Part shown: one piece after another, positions 1 through 12,932 of the stretch
Position numbering within the stretch: the stretch's first letter is position 1
How the letters are laid out: every line of letters begins with the position of its first letter
Source of the DNA: Gracilaria vermiculophylla
Taxonomy: Eukaryota > Rhodophyta > Florideophyceae > Gracilariales > Gracilariaceae
Reading direction: 5' to 3'
DNA length: 64,000 nucleotides
Assembly: GCA_019155205.2 (NCBI GenBank)
Contig: JAHNZQ020000172.1
Coordinates: 207,810 to 271,809 of the forward strand
Translations under genes and position numbers: made by a program
The notes under the pieces: model-generated
Told to the model about the DNA's origin: nothing
What the model saw: only the letters and a program-made list of their open reading frames with translations
Databases searched by the model: none

Positions 1-120
1 TCGTGTCGACCCTATCAGAGGGCTCTCTCGCTGTGCCACCTCTCATTGAGAGCAAGCTTGAACACCTTGGTGGTGCTTCCGCGACGCGGCTCGTGTCTGT
101 GCCACGTTCGTAGTTTGCAC
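1..120 (+). repeat. Dispersed repeat, copy 1 (transposon-derived, cut by window edge)
   Basis: This stretch matches 15854..15973 at about 118 of 120 positions by eye, in the same orientation, and both copies stop at the same sequence, GTAGTTTGCAC. The sharp shared end suggests the end of a mobile element. The second copy abuts a Tc3 transposase remnant. No coding is visible, and the element class cannot be set because the left part lies outside the window. Confidence 0.75.
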
Positions 121-3014
121 TACAAGATGCTACGGATGTTTACTATTGATGGCATATGGTTTGATGAGATGTCTACAATAAATTAGAAAAATCGCAAAAA
201 TGCTTCTTGCGCGCGATTTGGAAGGAGAAGAGAAGATGAGGCGTTAGGGAAAACCAGTATCATTACCTGAAAAAAGGCCCAAATTTGAAGCGAAAACGAG
301 AAACAGCTGATAGCAAACTATATGTTTACTACGTCTCTACAATTCCACAGTGCTCTCTAGAACATCTTCCAAGGCGGTTTTGCGTTTACTTTGCAGTTCT
401 TTTGTTTCATTTGGAATATTGTTTATGGTTATGATTCATATGATATACAGCAATCAGACTGGAAAAGGCTCAATTTGTGTACAACTACGAGCATTAATGA
501 TGAGTATGTACTTCTGCGCAAAGAGATAGTCATTGATGCCCGGCGTTTTAAGTTGGGTGCCCATTTTAGACCAATAATATTGCAAAAACTGTCCCGAAAC
601 CTTTCCTCGAGTAAAAGGTGGACTCAGATGTACTTGACGGAGTCCGATAGACTTGATGCTAGCAACATAATATAAAGATTGGCCCTTTTTCGGTTGAGTG
701 GGAAATTCAAATCAATGAGCAAATGAGAAAAATATCAAATATGATCACATTTGATAATTTGGACTTTTGCTACTGTGCTGGTAGAGTTTCTCTTCCGAAC
801 AAAACTTTAATTATTTTTAGTGCCGAAAATAGAAGTAATGTTAAAATAACCGTCTACAGATTGTGCATGCATCAACAAAATTTTCGTCAGAGAAGAGTCA
901 AGGACATTCAATCAGAGATTTGACGGTGTCTCCATAGTTTTTGTAGATAAAGTGAGCCCTTATATTGTGTTCGGAGGTTACTCTCTTGAGCTACAAGATT
1001 TATTGTGCACATTCTCGGAATTCTGCGCGTGTCCTACTATGTTACGTCATGTTATACTACACAAGAAAATGCGGGACTTGAGTTTGAAATACATTGAATT
1101 TTCAAAAGATCTTTAATCATGTTGTACGCTGATGAATCCAATTACATAATATGTGTATATCACGCCACAAAAGCTTTTCTGCTTTGATTCAAAAACGGAT
1201 AATTTATCTCATTCATCTGACGTTGATAGTGTGGAACCAGCGGTTCTACCGAGACGTTTAGTAGTTTCAAATACTTTCATTTTAAAGAAAAGAAGATCAT
1301 AAAACATTTGATGATTTACCGATCCATATTCCTAACATTGCAGGTGAACCTTGCTTATTTGGATCAACTAAACCAAAAGTATTAAGGACCATTTTCTAAA
1401 CATTGATTTGATCATAGAAGATCAGTGTTCAATCTCCATGCCTTAATTCCTCTTCATCTTCTATGCCCTCTGTCTCTACATATTTTGCACTCTACTACTA
1501 TTTCATGAACAAAAGTCTCTCATATGTCATTCATATTACTGATAGGGTCTATGTTTTTGCACTGACACATTTTATTGCAGCATTTCAGCATGAGTATATA
1601 ATAAATCTTTGAAAAAGACGAACATATTGCGAGTTATAATTTAAATTCACAATTGATGATCATCAAAAAGAAAATAATAGCTCTATAGGACAAAATGGGC
1701 ATAACATTGGCACTCGCTATCAAAGGTCCCCGGCCGTAAGTTGGTAAAAAACATCACTTCTTCCAAACGCTTACATACGTACCAAACATTTCGTGGTTTC
1801 CAGACACCAATAGCCCGTTTTCTCTAGAAAGAAGTTTAAAACAGAAATTGAACTTTTGACGTTGTTCATTCCTACCTTTCATATTTATGTGTACAGATAT
1901 ATAAATACAAGTTATGAGTAGTTACTAACGGAATAGACACTGTATCTTGATCGGGGATATAGATTGTCAGTTATCGATGACAATAGTCTTTTTCAAATTC
2001 CTATCATATGCAAAGTTTACAGGGCATTAAAGCTTAGTACAACGAAGGCTTCAGAGCGACGTCACCTACTGAATGATGTGTTCGAAGTCGCTTTTAACCA
2101 AAGCACATGATATATTGAATAGAAAATGGTTTCTAACAAGTATATTTCGCAGCCTACATGGAATGATTTTTTGACCATTGAAGATAGAACATGATCGTTA
2201 AAGAACCATTTCCGTAAAATATTAAAATTAATTACAGCTCCATTTATATATTCATTTGTCTAACAAAGTTTTTGAGAGCGAAATGAACTTTTGTACTGAT
2301 CTTTAACTAGCACGGACGTGTTTCCTTTACCTAGACGTTCTTTTCTTTTTCTAGGCTGTATGAGGGATTGGGTATGATCTACTGCTTTGCTATAGGTCAC
2401 AAACTGATACATCTTGCCAACGCCATAGGAATATCTTGAGATTAAACAAAAAGCAAGTGCAGAGTTCCAATTTGCTTCATATCACCTGTATACTGGATGA
2501 TGCTGTTTTCCTTCTTAGACTTCTGAGAGTACCTCTGCAGCTACTGTCCGTTCAAAAACATAATACCCCTAAACAGAGCACCAAAACTGTACCGTAGCCT
2601 AGAATTTGCACATAGTCTATGAAGAGTCGATTCAAAAAGAAATGTACACCGTCTTCTTTCTAGTGAAAGGGGCCCTAAGTCCTTCGTTTTCCGAGCAAAA
2701 GCAGCTTAAAAGCATAAAGGTAGACGCTGAGAAACACTCCAACAGTACTATCGCTCATATTGAAGCGTTCTAGGTTCACAATCGCTACTGTTCTCAAACA
2801 TTGCTTATGGATTAAAATGATCTCCGGCACGCCCTAAAAAGCTCAGTGCAGCAGAAAAAAGAGCACTTCAGAGAACGTTGTGCATAACAAAATTATCGTG
2901 CAAACAAATTGGAATAAATCTCAATCTCAACGTTTTCAAATCAACTATATGAAGGCATATAAACAACAATAATTTCTTTAAGTATAAAAAAATGAAAAAC
3001 ATTTTCTTTCTACC
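121..3014. other. AT-rich intergenic desert
   Basis: I see no supported gene here. The short ORFs on both strands show no domain, signal peptide or coherent composition. No transposon ends were recognised. Confidence 0.6.
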
Positions 3015-3740
3015 AGATTATCACAAGCAAAAGACAGTTGAATGAAGTGCTGGAAAGTCTTACTGGAAAAAAGTATGGGAATATATATTTTTTAACTGCT
3101 GAAAAAAAGTGTAACTTGAACGGACCAGACTGCAACAAATTCTATTGGCACGATCTTCGTAAGGAACGTCATGAATTGCATACTAGGCATTCAGATGGAA
3201 AATCTCTGATGGTGCAGGCGGGCCTTTCTAAAAAGGTTCTCCCTGATATGGTATTATTGAAACAACAATGAACGCGGAAAAATATCAAGAAGTTCTATAC
3301 AATTATTTGCTACGTTTTGGTTTATGTTTCCATGAAGAAATTTTCCTTTTTCAACAGGGTAGTGTTTCAGTACTCACTACATCTTTACTCAAATGTTGGC
3401 TACAGAAGTCAGAGATATCTGTTTTAGAGTGGCCGGAAAGCTAACCAGATTTGCCCTCTATCGAAAAAGTTTGGAGACTGCTTACCAGGATGTTTTATGC
3501 GCATGGAAGGCAATTTAAGACAGGTTTTGAACTAAAAAGCAGTATTAAGAATTGATGGGAATCTAGATCAGTTTGAACTGTGGAAAACTACGTTGACTTG
3601 ATGCCAAAACGTTGCATTAGCGTTATATAGTAAAAAGTATCCAAAATAAACTATTTAGCGTCGCGCAGAAAAGCATTTGTCATTGATAATCCTATATTTT
3701 TGAAACGGTTTTTTGACTTTTCGTTTTTCTGAAACCTATT
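3015..3740 (+). pseudogene. Tc3/mariner transposase remnant (degenerate)
   Basis: Reading all three frames gives broken pieces of a Tc3-type transposase: a stretch like the first catalytic block ([18 protein letters not shown]), then YQEVLYNYLL, then EKVWRL, then a C-terminal KRCISVI. The order is right, but frameshifts and stops separate the pieces and the second catalytic Asp region is eroded. About 60 bases after the coding end comes CCTATATTTTTGAAACGG, a version of the family's subterminal motif. It is a more decayed relative of the copy at 15976..16790. It cannot encode an active enzyme. Confidence 0.8.
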
Positions 3741-4438
3741 TTTGTAGGCGTACAGTACACATTTGGAAGTTTTCTTGAGATTCCACAGCATGTCATATGC
3801 TTTTTAAACAGTCTTTGTGAGCATCTATGTAACTTTATGATTTGCAACTTTTCTTACCTCATTTCTAGAACATCATTTTTACGATCAGCAATGTATCCTC
3901 TTTAAAATTTGTATAAAAAAAGAACATCTATCACATAAAGAACACTGTTGAGTGAGAAAAACTGCTATACTTCAGCGGAAACGCACACCGTAAAAGCATT
4001 GGTGCTCTTATAACCCTGTAACTTGATCACACACTCCTTTGAATATATCTTGGAATCGACGGATGCGGAAAATGCTAAATAACACTTTGAAATACCATTT
4101 CTACATCTTTTTAGCACTGGAGTACCACAATGTATTCTTTATACTCAAAACGCCTATTTTTGTAATGGTTCTAAACAATTTATGGAGGTTTTGAATTAAT
4201 ACTATAAAAGAATCAAATATTTAATGGCTTTAATAACTGTTGAACAGAATCTTATCAAAAGTTCGACCGAAGAATGACCGCCTTAGGAAAAGACTATTAA
4301 ACTAAATTATCACAAAATACATACAAAACCTTTTTTCTTCAACTACAGCTAGATTTGAACTTCTTATAGGAATGAGTAATAAATTTTTATAGTTTATTGA
4401 ATGAAAGAAAAAGTTTCTCTACATTATTTCTAACCAGC
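3741..4438. other. AT-rich intergenic
   Basis: No gene is supported. This is simple AT-rich sequence between the Tc3 remnant and the piggyBac remnant. Confidence 0.55.
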
Positions 4439-4474
4439 GACCTCATATGAATTCAAATGAACTCATATGAGGTC
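4439..4474. repeat. Short perfect inverted repeat with CTCATATGAG core
   Basis: Two perfect 12-base arms (GACCTCATATGA and its complement) lie 12 bases apart. The same palindromic core recurs near 48058, 51598 and 51616. It may be a footprint or end of a small element, or a preferred insertion site. Confidence 0.6.
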
Positions 4475-4559
4475 AAATTTAACTACTTGGTAGTTATGTG
4501 AAGATATTGAAACTTTTCTCATTTTTTTTTGTTCTCGTGTCCTTATTAAGTTTTCAACG

Positions 4560-5401
4560 GTGGCATCGCGGAACTTTCTCCACAAACACCAGGAATCTTT
4601 TGTTACTGTTACTTCAATGAGAACCGTCAACCACATCTGTGGACTATGGCAGCGTCAACAGATCCTCGCAGAACTGTTGGAACAACTGTCAACAGCCTCC
4701 CTCGCCTGCTTACAAGTGAAGCGGAATGTAAATGCTATTATGGAGCTTTTTGGAAGTCAGCTTTGATCCAAGGAATAGTCCGTAATGATGCTTTTCGCAG
4801 AATCAACAATCAATATCTCACATTCTCGACAGTAAAATTCATTTTACCCAATCGTGAGAAAGACGTTACTCTACCTCTTTACAGTGTCAAACTTGGTACT
4901 GGTGATAACAACTTCTTGCACGCTTCAGAATAACCAAGTACTGCGATTTATCCAAAAACAACCGAAAGTGCTGAAGATGATGCTATAGTGATAACAACGA
5001 ATATGCAAAATTTGCCAGATCAGGCAGTTGATGCAAATCAGCATGCAACGCCCTAATCATCTATCGCTCGTGTTCGGAAATGGGAAACCTATAGAATGTG
5101 GAGTCCTCTGAATGGTTGTATGGAAATGCATCAGTCGAAAGTTATTGGCCGAACATGGGATTTTATCTCACAACGTCACGCTTCATCAGGAAAGAATGCA
5201 TTTGATTTCTTTTTCTGGATGTTTCCTATGCATCATTTGGAAATGATCATGAGCAGCCTAAATAATTGACTAGAAAGCAAAGACGCTCGGAGGACCTGAA
5301 GGGGGGAGCTGTTCTTATTCTAATTACTCGTATTGGTTATTCTCACAGACGAGATCTTTGGAGCTTTGAGCCTTTTTCAGAATTTATTCCACAACCCAGC
5401 A
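4560..5401 (+). pseudogene. piggyBac-type transposase, N-terminal part, truncated by the pogo element
   Basis: The readable end of this stretch gives GGAVLILITRIGYSHRRDLW followed by SFEPFSEF. An earlier segment reads NAFDFFFWMFPMHHLEMIM. Both correspond, in the same order, to parts of the better-preserved piggyBac-type transposase at 52.2-54.3 kb (PYDFFMYTFPLMHLTTIV, then KFFGVLIAMTKNRVGNRRDLW). Stops and frame changes lie between them. The reading frame runs to about 5401, where the pogo/Tigger element begins, and I could not find the continuation on its far side. This is an inactive relic of the DDE_Tnp_1_7 family. Confidence 0.65.
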
Positions 5402-7398
5402 CAGGTGGGTACTCTATATAGTACCACCCTGTGCCAGACGCAATCAATTGGCACTATACCGAATCAAGCAATATTCAAAGTTCCTTCACAGCATTGACGA
5501 ACACTATCCTTCTCCTTTACAATAGCTCTGTAATAAGCATTTGGCGCCGTGCTCTACCGTTTTTCTTTCGCTTTGCCCTTAGGAGAGCTGCATTGGCCTT
5601 CCACAAGAGATAAACAGCATCCCTTACATCACTATCAATAGCAATGCTCTCAATGCAGTCAAACTGAAACCTTATGTCAGTCTCCGAAGGCAGAGGGGCA
5701 ATGTGGCCATTGTCTTCGTCGCTATTGCAAGTGCGCTGCTCCTCTCTCTCTTCAGCAGATTCAAATTCATTGACCGATTCCAAAGCGTCATGAACTAACG
5801 CTTCCCTGATTTCGTCATCTTCTTCAATGTTTAACGACCTCTCAACCTCCTCCTCTCCCGGAGAGTTATCCAACTGGCTTACAAGAGCATCATCACCCAC
5901 ATCACGAAGTGAAAGCTCTTTCATTGCACTCACCATTTCCTTCACCAGCTCTTTGTCCGAAACAATACAGGACATCTTTCCTTCACTTGCATTCACCTCC
6001 AGCGCAAAATGCACCGGCAACACTTGCCCTTTTCTCCAACATCTCGCAATCGTCATCACAGACACCTCATTCCAACTTTCTTGAACCATATAGGCTACAT
6101 CTAGCATATGAGGATCGAATCCGTCGCAAAGACCACGCATTACTCTTTTCCCTGCACACGCCCCCCGACGTTGCTGTCGTGTTTCGATCTCTTTCACGAT
6201 CTTGCGCAGAAGAAGACCCCTATAGCGTGCCTTCCAGGCTGCAATAATGCCCATATCCACAGTCTGGTATATGGAAGTACAGTTTGGAGGCAGTGTCATT
6301 AACTGCACCTGTTCTCGTACATCTGCGAGGTCCGTTCCATGTGGTCCACAATTGTCCATCAACAACACACATGAGCGTGAAGTAAACCGTCGCATAAATA
6401 GAAGGAGAATATCGAGGAACCAGATTCGAAAGGTAGTAGAGTCGGACCAGGCATTGCGCTGACTAAGGTATGGGTCAGGGGGTGACCCAAAACGAAAACA
6501 CCTTGGATTCTTTGCAGTGCCAATAATAGCCATCGGTAGTTTAGCAGACCCATCTGCATTCGTGCAGACGTACGCAGTAACACGATCCTTGGCTTTCATC
6601 GCTTTTGTTCCACGAACTGATTTTCGAGATTCATTGACTGCTAAGTAAATGCGTCGAGGCAAGAGATTGAAGAAAACTCCCGTTTCATCGACATTGAAGA
6701 TGCAATCAACATCGTAATTTCTGAGTCTCTCCGGCATGGTACTCATATCCGTCACAACCTTTAGCGCCGAGGCACTTCTTGCTTCACCGGACAGTGACAC
6801 TGACCGCAATGCGAAACGTTTGATGAAATTGCACACCCATCCTTTTGAAGCACGGAATTGTTGGAGTCGGTCTTTCTCATCTTCATTGGAGGTAGTTTGT
6901 AGCGTTGCGTCGCGCACCATTAAAGCCTTTTGCAGCAGTACCATTTGTGACACTGGCATCTTGGCAGTTCGCGCAATTTGGACAAACGTCAGTATCATTT
7001 TGTCAATAAATGGGAAGAGTGGCGGTCGTATTGATTTTGTTTGCAAGCACAGATTACTGTTGTGGTGACTTGCGAGAAGAGCTTTAGATCTGCTCTTGAT
7101 GTTGGTAACTGTGCGACGAGATATAGAATACTGAGATATGACAGCGCTCGCAGTATGGCCTTGAGAGAGCATACGAGCAATCTCTATTTGCTGACCAAGA
7201 GTGAGCCTCGTCCTCTTTTGGATCGGTTTGGATTGCGGTGTTACCATAGTTTGTCGCAAGAGAGGTCGTTGTGGTTTTAGGAAGGTTCAACTGGGCGGCT
7301 GGTTTCGAGACCCCCTATAAGTGTGCCACGTGCTTTGGGGTAGCACTAATTAGAGGGTGGCACTGCTCAAAGTGGCACTATATCGAGTCCCCCCCCTG
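5402..7398 (-). mobile_element. pogo/Tigger-like DNA transposon, apparently complete
   Basis: The element is about 2.0 kb and is bounded by imperfect terminal inverted repeats starting CAGG. The left end has CAGGTGGGTACTCTATATAG. The right end, complemented, has a run of G then ACTCGATATAGTGCC. Subterminal GGCAC/GTGCC motifs recur several times just inside each end. One long ORF on the minus strand fills the interior. A flanking TA duplication, usual for this superfamily, is not obvious, so the outer limits may be a few bases off. Confidence 0.8.
5517..7247 (-). CDS. pogo/Tigger-type DDE transposase
   Basis: This intact 576-residue ORF (first ATG at 7247; an in-frame TTG lies 4 codons upstream) encodes a transposase of the pogo/Tigger branch (DDE_1) that would cut and move the surrounding element. 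The N-terminus has a helix-turn-helix (LGQQIEIARML ... SISRRTVTNIKS, about residues 16-55), followed by a CENPB-like second DNA-binding segment (about 85-150). The catalytic core shows all three acidic residues: Asp187 in NVDETGVFF, Asp298 in LLMDNCGPHG and Asp331 in TVDMGIIAAWKARY, a DD32D spacing. The C-terminal 130 residues are acidic and unlike the core. There is no internal stop or frameshift, so the copy is young or active compared with every other transposon in the window. Confidence 0.92.
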   Translation of the reverse strand: MVTPQSKPIQKRTRLTLGQQIEIARMLSQGHTASAVISQYSISRRTVTNIKSRSKALLASHHNSNLCLQTKSIRPPLFPFIDKMILTFVQIARTAKMPVSQMVLLQKALMVRDATLQTTSNEDEKDRLQQFRASKGWVCNFIKRFALRSVSLSGEARSASALKVVTDMSTMPERLRNYDVDCIFNVDETGVFFNLLPRRIYLAVNESRKSVRGTKAMKAKDRVTAYVCTNADGSAKLPMAIIGTAKNPRCFRFGSPPDPYLSQRNAWSDSTTFRIWFLDILLLFMRRFTSRSCVLLMDNCGPHGTDLADVREQVQLMTLPPNCTSIYQTVDMGIIAAWKARYRGLLLRKIVKEIETRQQRRGACAGKRVMRGLCDGFDPHMLDVAYMVQESWNEVSVMTIARCWRKGQVLPVHFALEVNASEGKMSCIVSDKELVKEMVSAMKELSLRDVGDDALVSQLDNSPGEEEVERSLNIEEDDEIREALVHDALESVNEFESAEEREEQRTCNSDEDNGHIAPLPSETDIRFQFDCIESIAIDSDVRDAVYLLWKANAALLRAKRKKNGRARRQMLITELL

Positions 7399-10300
7399 GA
7401 TGTGTTAAAAATTAGTATTTTACATAACCATGACAAACTTACGAGATTTTTCTTGAAGCAGTCATTCTACTTGGAAAAAACTGTATGTTACGAACCACTA
7501 TTGTGACTTTCAATAGGCGTGCGAGCTGCTTACAAATTGTGCACCATTATTACTTAGCACAGTTCTAATGGTACACTGGTTTTGGAGCTATCGAACTTAG
7601 AAATATATTGAAAGTTTTGGCCCTATACTTTAAAACTCTATTCAAAAAATTTCCAAAAGTAATTGCGATACATGTAGAGAATGTTTTGTTCTCGTATCCA
7701 TGTGAGAATGTGCGATAAAAAAAGGTGACTATATATATAGCATTAAGACTTTCTCCACCGCCGACCTTTTTCTTACGTCTCCATTTTGGAATTACACCAT
7801 AAATCTCTCATTTTTCTGGTAGATTTCCGTACAGACGTTTTGCGGCATTTTTTTTATTCAAGGGAACAGTACAAAAAGAACGTTTTAGTTTTTTCAGCGG
7901 GATTTTTATGTAATTCAAACCGTAGAGTACATTTCATAGGTACTAAGCTGTCTTATTATTCGATCAACATAGATACGTTTTGAAGAGCGTCCTTAAATAT
8001 CTCTCAGATATGAGTTTCTCAGGTCGCCTTTTAATTAAATTGTCTACAAGGTCAAGATTTGAATATATATATTACTTTGCCGCACGTTTAGGCATGTATC
8101 GGGTCCTAGTCTCTTCGAAAAATTTTAAAGTAGCAATTCTCATTGATTGATGTCGTGTCGCAGTTTTCGTGTATGCTCATTCAATGATTGAAAATACGGC
8201 TTTGCCAACTTCACCATCTTGCAAGGATTGTGAATAATTCTGAAACATGTTCTTGCCAGAATATAATTTAAGAATTCAAACGTCATATGATACTGTTATT
8301 TGATGCCAAGCGTCATTTGGTGCAATCTCCGTAATGAGACTCGCTTTATTTTCTTACGATCATTTTTTACCAATAATAGGTATCGAAGCAGACAATGCTA
8401 TGCACAGGAGAAAAAATCATAGTTAACAGGAATTGAATGTCACCCAGACTGCTTTTCGGTAAGTAGAAACTGTCCAGTTTTTATTATATGTGAAGTGGAT
8501 CCAGCAAGTGGACTGAGATCTTCTTGTAAAATCACCTTTCTTTGTAATGTGTTGCAGTATCTGCACAAATGAAGGTCTGCAAGTTAGCCTACAAATATTT
8601 AACGCGGAGGTGCGTAAAGAGCGTTTCTGCAAATCCAATGTTACAGAGCAAATAGGAAATGTGTTCGATCTTTGATATTTTGAAATTCGACCAAACGCTG
8701 TGATATATTAGTCAAAAAAGAGGGAACTATTTTGTTTGTCGCTTATTTCAACATACATCACACTCTTTTCTTTGGGTATGGTGAAAATAAATTTGTAGTT
8801 TGCGTTACCCCGGATTGGATTCATCTATTGACTAGAGAAGGACTACACCCAGTCCGCCTCTGAACCACACGGGTATGTACTAAATATGGGTAGATGTCGA
8901 GCCGGGTGGGCGATAAACTACAAAAAAGTAATAGAATAGGAGCACCCTCATATATATTTACGTTTCCAATACTGGTTCGAGACACTCAAGATTTCCACCG
9001 TTGCCATCACCACTTACGAAATGGGTTAAGCAAGATCACCGCTTTAAAGATCCAACACGCCACCGTTGTTTGCCGTCGTTTAGGAATACACATGAACTCA
9101 TGGCTGATACTTCACCTTCTCAATGAGAAATACTAAATGTTTAAAGCTTCGTTCCCAGTTAACATTTTGCTGAATCTTCTTTAAAAATTTTCAACGGCTT
9201 TCCCATGGACCAACTCTCAGGAGATTCAGATTTTGAAGTGGACACCATTTCCCAGGCGCCTCGCTTCAGGAGTTTGGGTTTTCTGGATTAGGGTGTTGTG
9301 CATATTCTCTCGACATAGTGCACTGGCCATGAACGGTGTGTGCTACTCCGAGTACGATTTCAAGTGTTACACCTACCGCCAGCGTCAGTACGGCTCTTCT
9401 CTCAAGGATATCCCGTAAACCTCGGTTGTTGCTCCATCTTTCACAACCGAAGCATCTATTCTCGGAGTATTTGTATTTAGTTATTACTGCACTCAAGTTT
9501 GTAGAAAGGTTTTCCGTGGCACACCTGAGTGCACGCCCTTGCATTCACTTCCACTTTTTATCGTTTTTCCTTTTCTCTTTTTCCCATACAGTCGAAAACT
9601 CGATACATAAATATACCACGCGAGCATTTCGGCTGGACTCTGTTACTGATGTCGGAGAGTATAAATATGCGTCTCATAACCACAAATGAGAATCCTCCTA
9701 AACCTTTTTACGCAGATAGACGAAGGTGTTACCTGAACCACACATCCAGACATAGTGCGTACGTGTTGAGAGAGTTTTGCCTTAACCTGTTTCAAGAGAA
9801 AAAAACCCCCCTCTTCTCACGCTTGCAATCAATAGCAGTATAAGTTGGTTCATACCCTTTCTCCTTCTAACGTCTATCATGCACTCATCGTAGTACACAT
9901 GTATCACAAACGGATTTTGACTTATGCTCTCTAATATGTTTTGGAGAATAGGCACGAGCCACTCACACTCACTTCGTGGGGATGATTTTCAAAACCTTTC
10001 ACCGCCAATCCCAGAATACGCAGCCTCGGCTGTGCTCTCCGTTAAAGACGTATTTTTCTCGAAGAGCTTTCTCTTTCTCGCCCACATCATCAGAAAAGGA
10101 ACCGAAATACTTTTGTGAGGTGTAAAGCCCCCAAGTAGCCGTATCAAATCAACGGCAGGCATTACATTGTGCTACTAAAGTTTGCGCATACTCTTTTTTG
10201 TACCGATTTTGATGGGATTCCGGCGTGCTGTTTCCATAATGTCTCGCCACTGAGAGAGTTCTGTTACAGTTTTTGGCGGCTCATTCATACTTCCGTACTG

Positions 10301-12932
10301 TATCTATTTGCTCAAAAAGATGATCATCTTTACCGCCTTTTTAAGCTATGCTGATTGTCTAATACTAACATGTGTAGAATACGTTGTTATTAAGCACATG
10401 GCGTTGGATTCCATTCGCTCAAAAACATTTCACAAACTACACTGGAGTTTTTATTTTACTTCTACAAAGTGGATGTTTAAATGACTCCGCGATGAGTGCT
10501 AGAAAACGATATTGTGAGAATTCTGCTCACTTTTTATGACAGTCCTCACCTATATCTAAAAGTTTTTTAAATTTTTGGGTCCCGCAACTCCTTATCAAGA
10601 AAGCTTGGACATGTTTGAAAATAAGAAGATAACTACGTGTACTTTACTATTTGTGCATATTTGCACAGATTTGTAATGGGTGTATTTTGGACCGTGGAGA
10701 TTGTCGTATTTCTGGTACAGCGGGATACACTCGTTCCCAACGTGCTCCGTCTACTAACAACGTTTTTCAAAATGTACAATACTGTTTTCCGGTTTGTGAG
10801 CTGCTGCATGTACTGCATGATCAGTGCAAGAAAATATTCCATCGCGTATACCAAAACGTAAGACATGATCGAGAAGAACAGAAGTTTCAGTCTTATATTT
10901 TCCGAAATTGGAATAAATCGAGTACTTAAATCACATTTGTGATATCGATTGTAGTCTACACTTTCACCGGTGGTTCACTACGATTGTTTCGAACGGGGAT
11001 GACTACAGAAAACAAGGATCTTGAAAAAACAGAAAAGCAGTGGTTACATAACTTACCAATTATTCGGTTCAGCAAAAATAAACTCAAGATTTTTATGAAG
11101 CCAAGCAGCAGTTTTACTTTATAACTATTTATTTATTATCGAGATGAACCTTTCTTGCGGTCCAAAACCTTTCATTAAACGATTTTCCATTCAACTATGC
11201 AAAGACATTACGAAAGGTTCTCTAATTTGGTTAAATGCAGTATAAATTCTTGCCTCTAGTTCTTCAATGAAATCCAGCTGTGCTAACCTTGGGTACGTAT
11301 CTCTGGCCATCAAACCGCTCACATTTTTATGAAATTTTTGTTCAGCCTGTGCGCAAGCCACAGTAAATATAAATTCATCAGCTTCAGTTTCATTTTGTTG
11401 TGTGTTTAGGACGATGGTTGCATTCATTATCTTGCAATGGACATCCATTTTTCTTCTGAAGTCCCATGACCAACTGTTAGTGAATGGTCTTCCAACATTT
11501 TTTGAAGAGTCATTAGAGTTCTGATTGACTACATACTTTACTACTTGAAGCTCGCCACAGTAAGAAAGAGCTCCCTAAACCATGACCCATTTTCCAACCA
11601 TATTGCTGTGATAAACCAGCACGGATCGGTACGCAGATCATGGCAATACTTGCTACTTTCATGTGCTCCGTTACGATTCATATTCTTCTCACCCGTAAAA
11701 ATACTCATTTTCTCATCCAATGCCCTGGTCTTGAGATGAGTTTTTGAACTCTTGACTGTCTTATTTTCATGGTTTTTGTTCCTATTTGCGCCTGGCTTAG
11801 CAAAATCTTGACGTATAAGAATAGAATTAAGTTTTGTAGAACTCATTCAAATATTCTTGTCGTTAGTTTTCGTTGCATTTCCATTCTGATGCCGTTTACG
11901 CTGTGTTCCCCTGATATTCTATGGCCAATGATGGGCCTAGTAGTATTACTTGTGCGCTTTTTATTAATTACTTTTGATAAGGGTATTTTGGTATGATTTT
12001 TTTTTGCTAAAGGTTCTGTACAACTCCCCGTGAGCGCTGCAACTGCTCGGCAGTGTTTCTTGCGCTGAGACCATCATTATCCCGAGCCAATTTTATTCGT
12101 TTTCAGGAATAGCTTTTTCTTGAAGCTTATTAGAGGTGAAATATTGGAAAGCGTTGCTAACAAACGTTACGAAAGAAATATTAGAAAGGTTTAACGGTTT
12201 TATTGTACTGTGGTCTACAGAATGGCCTCGCATATTTGTGAATCAAGCCCCAAGCTTTACTGAATTTCGAGGACATATTTTAAATATCACATTGAAGCTT
12301 CTTTGGCACAAGAACCTGGTGTTTGCAAGGCGTGTGTTTTCCAATGCACAAAAGAAGAAAAGAATTCTCCCGAGCTAAAAACCTATCTCCGAGAAAACAT
12401 AGCTGAGAAAGCCAGTTTCATGAAAAAAAACCGGATAGGACGTATTTGATTTTCGGGGATAGAAGAATGCAAAAGCACGATGGATTTCCACGCAAAAAAG
12501 CTTGAGCAATATAGAACGATATGCGACTCCTTGAAATGCAACATATTTCTCATGATACTGTTGCATTGCGAAAAACAACGAGGGCGGGGTGAGAAACCCC
12601 ACGTGTGAAGGGCCTCAAGTACTGTATACGATGAAGATTCCATACGTAGGTTAAGTACGAGCAAAAAGTTTACGGGGTTAAAAACCCCATTCTAGCTTAA
12701 AACGAGGAGAGCCTGTTCCTCAGTACGAGAGGCTCCATCGAAACACGTGTCATAGCTCTCCGAAGTGTTCTACATATCAGGCAGCAGCGATGCTTGCCGA
12801 GTGCATTGATGCCCCGCTCGTGAACATTCTTGAATAGGGTGACTGCTAAATAAGGCATTTGCGTCTGTCACGTTCAATAAATCTTTCGATACATTGTCAG
12901 GATTGAATCTGAACATATTCTGATAGCCAAAG
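7399..12932. other. Long AT-rich region without supported genes
   Basis: Many ORFs of 60-120 codons occur on both strands here, often overlapping each other antisense (for example around 10.6-10.9 kb). None shows a domain, signal peptide or biased composition. I see no transposon ends. Any host gene here would have to be short or heavily spliced. Confidence 0.5.

Noticed and set aside
5827..7280. Plus-strand ORFs of 60-110 codons.
   Set aside because: Antisense to the pogo transposase.
12700..12740. TCAGTACGAGAGG near 12720 matches the sarcin-ricin loop core of large-subunit rRNA.
   Set aside because: Only about 14 bases agree; the flanks do not resemble rRNA, so this is probably chance.
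7399..12932. Many 60-100 codon ORFs in the desert.
   Set aside because: Length and composition fit chance ORFs in AT-rich DNA; several start at GTG or TTG, not ATG.
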